From Methanobacteriota archaeon (GTDB lineage: Archaea > Halobacteriota > Methanosarcinia > Methanosarcinales > Methanosarcinaceae): DNA of 9,299 bases. The stretch is taken from the NCBI GenBank assembly GCA_030837265.1, contig JAUPKV010000498.1, positions 1-9,299 of the forward strand, read 5' to 3'. Position numbers and translations under genes: made by a program. Positions within the stretch are counted from its first letter, which is position 1, and each line of letters starts with the position of its first letter. Positions 5,629-9,299 of the stretch are shown here, piece by piece. Under the pieces are notes generated by a model. That model was given only the letters and a program-made list of their open reading frames with translations, had not been told where the DNA came from and did not search any database.

Positions 5629-7335
5629 GTGGGAAGTAAGATTCACTTATTTAATAAGTACTATCCTTGGAGTGAGATAAGATTTAACGGATTCGAATTT
5701 TTCCTCAAAGGAAATGTGTTTCTTAACGATATATTCATATATCCGGAAAAACTTGCCGAATTAATATATACCCTGATCCGTAGTGAAGACGGAAGCCAGG
5801 AAAAGGAATTGGCAGAGTTTCTTGAAAGATTAAACGGGGAGTTTGCAATAGTTGTTGATGCCGGGGATAGAATATTCTGTGCTGTTGACAAGTTGAGGAG
5901 TATTCCCTTATTTTATTCTTTAGAGGAAGATGACTTTCTTCTATCAGATACTGCTTGTTTTTTAAAAGACAAATGTAATTCACGATTAAATGAGAAAAAT
6001 GCTGCAGAATTTATGGTTGCAGGATACGTAACAGGAGAAGAGACACTTTTTGACGGGATAAAGCAGGTAAAAAATGGAGAATTCCTGATTTATCAAAAGA
6101 AAGATAAACTTCTGAAAACTTCCAGTTACTTCAGATTTTTGCATGGAATTTACTTTGATGCATCTGAACTTCAGCTTCTGGAAATGCTGGATCATGTCTT
6201 TGTAAATGCATTTTCCAGGCTCATAGAAAGTACTGTAAATCAAGGGAAAAAGCTCGTAATACCTTTAAGCGGCGGACTCGATTCGCGCATTATTATAGGA
6301 ATGTTGAAAAGGCTTGGAGTTAACGACGTTACTTGCATTAGTTATGGACGAAAAGGCAATCGAGAATCCTTAATTAGTAAAAAAGTTTCTGAGGCAGTTG
6401 GATATAAATGGCTTTTCGTCGAATATACGGCCCGAAAATGGTATGAATGTTACAATTCTAAGGAAGCTGATCAATTTCAAATTATGGCCGGAAATCTATC
6501 TTCTCTGCCTCATATGCAGGATTTTCTGGCTTTACAAGAATTGAAAATCCAGGGAAAATTATCGGATAATTCAGTGTTTGTTCCGGGGCATAGTGGGGAT
6601 ATGCTTGCAGGTAGTCACATTCCCAGGAATTATCTCGATAACTCAAGGAAGTATGATTTGGCAGTTCTTTTAGATGATTCCTTGAGAAAACATTACAATC
6701 TCTGGAAATGGCCCCAGGGATCTGAGCTTGAACATATATTCAAAGAAAAAATAAAGAAATGTGCTTCCGGACTTGAAATTGCAGACAATAACTCCTGTGC
6801 GAATGCAATAGAATTTCTGGATTTTAATGAAAGGCAGGCGAAATTCATAATCAATTCGGTCAGAGTGTATGAATTTTTTGATTATGAATGGAGGATTCCA
6901 TTATGGGATGCAGAGTTAATAAACTTCTTCTTAAAGGTTCCACTTAAGTACAGGATAAGCCAGCATCTTTACAAAAAATATGCTAGAGACCGGTTGTTTT
7001 CTGGAGAATTGAGTGTGCTTAATGAAATAGACTGTACTACGGATATGCTGGACTTGAGACCCCTGGATGAGCGTTCAAAATATGAAAAGCTTCAGTATTA
7101 TAGGACATTCATTCATAGTTACTATGACGAAAAAATTGACAATCCTGTATGGGGCAGATATTTTGAGAATCCTATGATATCAAGGCTTCAAATAAAAGTC
7201 ACAAGGTATGAAAACCAAACGATTGAGGAATATCCCCTGCTAAAAAATATCCTCGAATATAGAAACGAAAAAATGTACCCACTATCAATAAACGGTCTAG
7301 GTGCTCTAATATTTTTGGCAAGAAACATAACTTAA
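5629..7335 (+). CDS. Asparagine-synthase-like ATP-dependent amide-bond-forming enzyme lacking the glutaminase cysteine
   Basis: The 568-residue protein has the two-domain layout of class-II glutamine amidotransferase/asparagine synthases. The N-terminal domain keeps LNGEFAIVV (68-76) and a counterpart of the 'RDRFGxKPLYY' segment (VDKLRSIPLFYS, 86-97), but begins MGSK, so the catalytic Cys of active glutaminases is missing. The C-terminal PF00733 domain has the ATP pyrophosphatase loop SGGLDS (214-219) and GHSGDMLAG (320-328) in place of the usual 'GxGADELFGG', with the acidic residue after Asp replaced by Met. It probably adenylates a carboxylate and joins it to ammonia or an amine; the substrate is unknown. 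The GTG start follows an in-frame TAA 6 bases upstream, and GGGGGT (5616-5621) is its ribosome binding site. No glycosyltransferase, lasso precursor or protease gene is adjacent, so the pathway is open. Confidence 0.75.
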   Translation: MGSKIHLFNKYYPWSEIRFNGFEFFLKGNVFLNDIFIYPEKLAELIYTLIRSEDGSQEKELAEFLERLNGEFAIVVDAGDRIFCAVDKLRSIPLFYSLEEDDFLLSDTACFLKDKCNSRLNEKNAAEFMVAGYVTGEETLFDGIKQVKNGEFLIYQKKDKLLKTSSYFRFLHGIYFDASELQLLEMLDHVFVNAFSRLIESTVNQGKKLVIPLSGGLDSRIIIGMLKRLGVNDVTCISYGRKGNRESLISKKVSEAVGYKWLFVEYTARKWYECYNSKEADQFQIMAGNLSSLPHMQDFLALQELKIQGKLSDNSVFVPGHSGDMLAGSHIPRNYLDNSRKYDLAVLLDDSLRKHYNLWKWPQGSELEHIFKEKIKKCASGLEIADNNSCANAIEFLDFNERQAKFIINSVRVYEFFDYEWRIPLWDAELINFFLKVPLKYRISQHLYKKYARDRLFSGELSVLNEIDCTTDMLDLRPLDERSKYEKLQYYRTFIHSYYDEKIDNPVWGRYFENPMISRLQIKVTRYENQTIEEYPLLKNILEYRNEKMYPLSINGLGALIFLARNIT

Positions 7336-7346
7336 CTGTCTTTTTT

Positions 7347-7377
7347 CGGAGAACTCATTATCTTCTTAAATTCTCCG
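7347..7377. terminator. Inverted repeat between convergent genes, probable bidirectional terminator
   Basis: CGGAGAA (7347-7353) pairs perfectly with TTCTCCG (7371-7377) around a 17-base AT-rich loop, with a T-run (7341-7346) beside it. It lies between the stop of the asparagine-synthase-like gene (7335) and the stop of the convergent YbjQ-like gene (7382). A second overlapping repeat, TCCGG (7374-7378) with CCGGA (7391-7395), reaches into the 3' end of the latter. Confidence 0.45.
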
Positions 7378-7381
7378 GTCT

Positions 7382-7744
7382 TTACTCGAGCCGGACCGGG
7401 CTTGATGGAGCTTCATCTTTCTCAACCACTACCGCAGTACCATAAGCGAGCACTTCGGTCATTATCTGACCGATTTCTGAGGAATCAAACCCGACGCTTA
7501 GAACTGCATTTGCCCCGTGGGATCTTGCATGTTCTTTCAATCGTTCTAGTGCCTGTTCGCGGGCCTGGTTCAGCAGTTCAGTATATTCGTGGATTTCCCC
7601 ACCGACAATTGACCTCAAACCGGCAGTTATATTCCCTCCGAGCCCGCGGCTCCGCACGATTAAGCCCCAGGTAAATCCGATTGTCTTTGTGATTTTGTGA
7701 CCTGGCAAGTATGGTGTACTGACAACAATAACATCATCTATCAT
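7382..7744 (-). CDS. YbjQ/UPF0145 family protein
   Basis: The 120-residue protein matches the YbjQ_1 (PF01906) family along its full length. Visible hallmarks are VSTPYLPGHKITKTIGFTWG (8-27), VRSRGLGGNITAGLRSIVGGE (30-50), the helix EYTELLNQAREQALERLKEHA, GANAVLSVGFDSS (77-89) and EVLAYGTAVVV (97-107). The fold is a small alpha-beta domain that assembles into pentamers in solved homologues and is sometimes called heavy-metal-binding; a true biochemical role is not established. The last dozen residues are polar and not part of the core. The start ATG at 7744-7742 is supported by GAGG (plus 7750-7753) with 5 bases of spacing. It is convergent with the asparagine-synthase-like gene and transcribed alone. 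Confidence 0.88.
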   Translation of the reverse strand: MIDDVIVVSTPYLPGHKITKTIGFTWGLIVRSRGLGGNITAGLRSIVGGEIHEYTELLNQAREQALERLKEHARSHGANAVLSVGFDSSEIGQIMTEVLAYGTAVVVEKDEAPSSPVRLE

Positions 7745-7961
7745 GGTATCCTCAAAATACTTGGTTGAAGTTGATTCAATAATGTAATTTCATGATTATG
7801 TAGTTTTTTAACAATCTAAGAATATGGAAAAAATATATTGATTTAAATACTATTAAGTTAATTTAATTATTTTAAAGACGATCTCAGTAGCTTTTAAACT
7901 TATTTTAAATACAGAATGTTTATATGTGTAGATGCCTAACAATGGATAAGCAGGGATATCG
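7745..7961. promoter_or_regulatory. Divergent promoter region of the YbjQ-like gene and the 67-residue gene
   Basis: This very AT-rich region has no gene. On the minus strand a TATA-like AATATATTTTTT (plus 7828-7839) could serve the YbjQ-like gene with a leader near 60 bases. On the plus strand TTTATAT at 7919-7925 suits the gene at 7962 with a short leader of about 15 bases. Confidence 0.35.
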
Positions 7962-8165
7962 ATGAACTCGGTTCAGTTAAAAATTCCAGAATCCGTTTTA
8001 ATTGATCTAAGTAGATTTATCTCTAAAAACTATCCCACTAATTTGCCAAACTCTCTATTAATTGCGCAATCATTTATTTTAAAATATCAAGAATATGGAC
8101 GAGAGTTTGGTCTTTCTGCAATTAATTATGCTATTGAAGAAGGAATAAAACAAGGTCTTTTTTAA
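7962..8165 (+). CDS. Small protein of unknown function
   Basis: I do not recognise this 67-residue protein. The first 20 residues (MNSVQLKIPESVLIDLSRFI) alternate hydrophobic and polar residues in a way that recalls the strand-helix start of ribbon-helix-helix DNA-binding proteins ('VxLKIPexLxxxLdxli'), but the rest (a helix with IAQSFILKYQEYGREFG and a tail INYAIEEGIKQGLF) does not follow that family clearly. No signal peptide, membrane segment or cysteine motif is present. The ATG is preceded by AGGGAT at 7952-7957, a weak ribosome binding site, and by a TATA box at 7919-7925. A strong hairpin follows the stop at once, so it is probably a single-gene transcript. No toxin-like partner is adjacent. 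Confidence 0.6.
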   Translation: MNSVQLKIPESVLIDLSRFISKNYPTNLPNSLLIAQSFILKYQEYGREFGLSAINYAIEEGIKQGLF

Positions 8166-8180
8166 TAAGTGTTCTCATCG

Positions 8181-8215
8181 GTGTTGTTTCGTTATTTATT
8201 CTGATGAAACAACAC
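8181..8215 (+). terminator. Hairpin just after the 67-residue gene
   Basis: GTGTTGTTTC (8181-8190) pairs perfectly over 10 bases with GAAACAACAC (8206-8215), with a 15-base AT-rich loop. An extra AAGTGTT (8167-8173) upstream can compete for the right arm, whose full complement would be ATAAGTGTTGTTTC. It begins 15 bases after the stop codon and is followed by a T-run at 8229-8234, so transcription termination is the simplest reading. Confidence 0.5.
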
Positions 8216-8230
8216 TTATCAATCTACGTT

Positions 8231-8240
8231 TTTTAAATTA
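8231..8240 (+). promoter_or_regulatory. TATA box candidate for the CDGSH gene
   Basis: TTTTAAATTA lies 34-43 bases before the ATG at 8274, correct for an archaeal promoter with a leader of about 10-15 bases. This spacing supports the short start chosen for the CDGSH protein. Confidence 0.35.
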
Positions 8241-8273
8241 AATCATAAAAGAACTGATTTTGGTTGCCAGGGA

Positions 8274-8390
8274 ATGGAAGCTCCCATAGAGCTCGTGATG
8301 GAAACTGTAAAAAAATGCAGCATTTGCCGGTGTGGAAAATCAACGAACAGGCCTTTCTGTGACGGTAGTCATATTGAGGGATTTAAATGA
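8274..8390 (+). CDS. Miniature CDGSH iron-sulfur protein
   Basis: This 38-residue ORF carries the complete CDGSH (NEET, PF09360) signature C-x-C-x2-S-x3-P-x-C-D-G-S-H: ligands C18, C20, C29 and H33 in CRCGKSTNRPFCDGSH. These would bind one 2Fe-2S cluster by three Cys and one His. A short N-terminal PIELVMETVKK strand region matches the usual lead-in, and the protein ends in the typical GF-K. It is shorter than most family members (about 60-80 residues). An additional Cys (C15) lies three residues before the motif. The frame is open upstream for many codons but contains no better start; the ATG at 8274 has AGGG almost touching it, so translation may be nearly leaderless. Role: probably electron transfer or cluster handling, partner unknown. 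Confidence 0.75.
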   Translation: MEAPIELVMETVKKCSICRCGKSTNRPFCDGSHIEGFK

Positions 8391-8391
8391 G

Positions 8392-8407
8392 AATAAGTGG
8401 GCTTATT
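8392..8407 (+). terminator. Short hairpin after the CDGSH gene
   Basis: AATAAG (8392-8397) and CTTATT (8402-8407) form a 6-bp stem with a 4-base TGGG loop, two bases after the CDGSH stop codon. It is AT-rich and weak, and termination is only a likely role. Confidence 0.3.
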
Positions 8408-8423
8408 TGCATTAATTAAATGT

Positions 8424-8451
8424 GCATGAACATAAGCGGCAAATGTTATGC
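8424..8451. repeat. Imperfect inverted repeat
   Basis: GCATGAACAT (8424-8433) faces ATGTTATGC (8443-8451); they pair as 9 bp with one bulged G (8428) and a 9-base loop. It lies in the gene-free stretch between the CDGSH gene and the ABC gene. Its role is unknown. Confidence 0.35.
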
Positions 8452-8456
8452 ATCTC

Positions 8457-8591
8457 TTAAATTTGCTTATCAGTTACAGATATATTTTTTAAAGCTTCAT
8501 GAATAAAATAGGGAGCTTCTACTGGTTTAATCCCCTTCAGCCTTAATTCTTTTTCGATGCCATTCTGGCGGTTCTTCCTAAAATACCTTAA
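8457..8591 (-). pseudogene. Possible remnant of a small gene, no start codon
   Basis: On the minus strand 44 codons between two TAA stops encode a peptide that looks protein-like: YFRKNRQNGIEKEL, then RLKGIKPVEAPYFIHEALKN, ending in SVTDKQI. It lacks ATG, GTG or TTG in frame, and I cannot match it to a family. It may be the tail of a decayed gene or chance. It is the only open stretch in the otherwise gene-free 8391-8650. Confidence 0.2.
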
Positions 8592-8599
8592 TTATAAAT
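8591..8599 (+). promoter_or_regulatory. TATA box candidate for the ABC transporter gene
   Basis: ATTATAAAT lies about 55 bases before the ATG at 8651, giving a predicted leader near 30 bases. Its AT-rich, archaeal character contrasts with the G+C-rich coding sequence it would drive. Confidence 0.35.
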
Positions 8600-8650
8600 G
8601 GGATAATGAACCTTAATATGCCTTTTATGGTAATTACAACAGGGGACGCT

Positions 8651-9299
8651 ATGAACACTAAAGGAGAAGCAGTGGTCTCCATTCGCGATCTAGTCATGAG
8701 CTATGGTGCCAATCAAGTATTGCGCGGCATCAACCTGAATGTCTTTCAAGGGGAAATCATCGGCTACATTGGACCCAACGGCGCCGGCAAAAGCACCACG
8801 GTTAAAATAATATTGGGCCTTGTAGACGGTTTTAAGGGGCAGGTTAAAGTCCTGGGGAAGGACATAGCCGACAGCGGGATTGAATACAAGCGTAAAATCG
8901 GCTATGTTCCCGAAACAGCCGAGGTCTATGACACCCTTACCGCCCATGAATACCTTACATTTATCGGGGAAATGTACGGCATGGACTTCAGGCTGGTAGA
9001 CCGGAAAGCTCATAAGCTCATGTCCTTGTTTGATATTGCCGATGTGTATCATGCTCCCATTGCCTCCTATTCCAAAGGTATGAAGCAAAAGCTGCTAATA
9101 ATATCCAGCCTTCTGCACAATCCGGACATCCTGTTTTTTGACGAGCCTTTAAGCGGGCTGGACGCCAACAGCGTAATGGTGTTCAAGGAAATAATGACCG
9201 ACCTGGCTGCCCAGGGCAAAACCATTTTCTATTCCTCGCACATCATGGACGTGGTGGAGAAGATAAGCAGCCGCATAATCCTTATAAATAACGGGCAAA
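8651..9299 (+). CDS. ABC transporter ATP-binding protein, partial at the right edge
   Basis: The ATG at 8651, with AGGGGA (8641-8646) 4 bases upstream, opens a frame of 216 codons that continues past the window. All nucleotide-binding motifs are present: Walker A GPNGAGKST (41-49), a Q-loop position reading IGYVPE (83-88, Glu where Gln is often found, common in this subgroup), the signature SYSKGMKQK (139-147), Walker B DILFFDEP (159-166), D-loop SGLD (168-171) and H-loop His197. The pattern is that of ABC-2-type exporters (CcmA/EcsA-like), which pair with a membrane subunit normally encoded just downstream, here outside the window. Codon use is rich in GCC, GGC, CTG and AGC, and the DNA is much higher in G+C than the neighbours, suggesting lateral acquisition, perhaps from bacteria. 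Roughly 20-80 residues are missing. Confidence 0.88.
   Translation, partial: MNTKGEAVVSIRDLVMSYGANQVLRGINLNVFQGEIIGYIGPNGAGKSTTVKIILGLVDGFKGQVKVLGKDIADSGIEYKRKIGYVPETAEVYDTLTAHEYLTFIGEMYGMDFRLVDRKAHKLMSLFDIADVYHAPIASYSKGMKQKLLIISSLLHNPDILFFDEPLSGLDANSVMVFKEIMTDLAAQGKTIFYSSHIMDVVEKISSRIILINNGQ

Noticed and set aside
5629..7335. Lasso-peptide cyclase interpretation of the asparagine-synthase-like gene
   Set aside because: No short precursor peptide gene, transglutaminase-like protease or RiPP recognition element is seen next to it; the neighbours are an unrelated surface protein and YbjQ.
7962..8165. Type II antitoxin call for the 67-residue protein
   Set aside because: Only the first 20 residues recall a ribbon-helix-helix start, and no toxin gene is adjacent on either strand.
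8690..9088. A 132-codon open frame on the minus strand
   Set aside because: It lies antisense within the ABC ATPase gene, whose Walker A, signature and Walker B motifs prove the plus-strand frame. The long antisense frame follows from the G+C-rich codon use.

Overview
The window looks like chromosomal DNA of a methanogenic archaeon, most likely Methanosarcina or a close relative. The evidence is AT-rich intergenic DNA with archaeal TATA boxes roughly 25 bases from plausible transcription starts, GGAG, GAGG and GGTGAT ribosome binding sites, a few GTG starts, and protein types common in that genus: an archaeal Holliday-junction-resolvase-like endonuclease, and a secreted beta-helix plus propeller surface protein rich in N-glycosylation sequons. 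The genus call is inference from sequence style; no marker gene such as rRNA is present.

Left end (1-927). On the minus strand a membrane-anchored PD-(D/E)XK endonuclease (693 to 193) is followed within a few bases by a strongly structured segment (120-186). After that comes the start of a gene fragment running off the left edge that resembles the RRXRR/IscB family of RNA-guided nucleases. Between the endonuclease and the plus-strand azlC lie two back-to-back promoters that flank a perfect 17-base palindrome.

Azl region (928-2043). azlC and azlD form a two-gene operon for a branched-chain amino acid exporter. About 290 bases without a gene follow, then one small unknown gene (about 2463-2660).

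Surface and metabolism region (2722-7744). A large minus-strand gene encodes a secreted protein with a right-handed parallel beta-helix joined to a seven-repeat TolB-like beta-propeller. It is divergent from a plus-strand asparagine-synthase-like gene whose protein has lost the N-terminal glutaminase cysteine. The two share a 318-base promoter region, in which each promoter has a palindrome upstream. The asparagine-synthase-like gene converges on a minus-strand YbjQ/UPF0145 gene across an inverted repeat that probably works as a terminator.

Right end (7745-9299). Here are a small unknown plus-strand gene (67 aa) followed at once by a strong hairpin, a 38-residue CDGSH iron-sulfur protein, a short open stretch on the minus strand that may be a gene remnant, and a partial ABC transporter ATPase running off the right edge. 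The ATPase gene is clearly richer in G+C than its neighbours (one line has 32 of 60 G/C, against 17 of 60 in a line of the asparagine-synthase-like gene). It looks acquired, but is preceded by an AT-rich archaeal-style promoter.

The genes do not form one pathway. The strongest leads are the ncRNA-like structure beside the IscB-like fragment, the palindromic operator candidate at azlC, the glutaminase-dead synthase, and the foreign-looking ABC gene.
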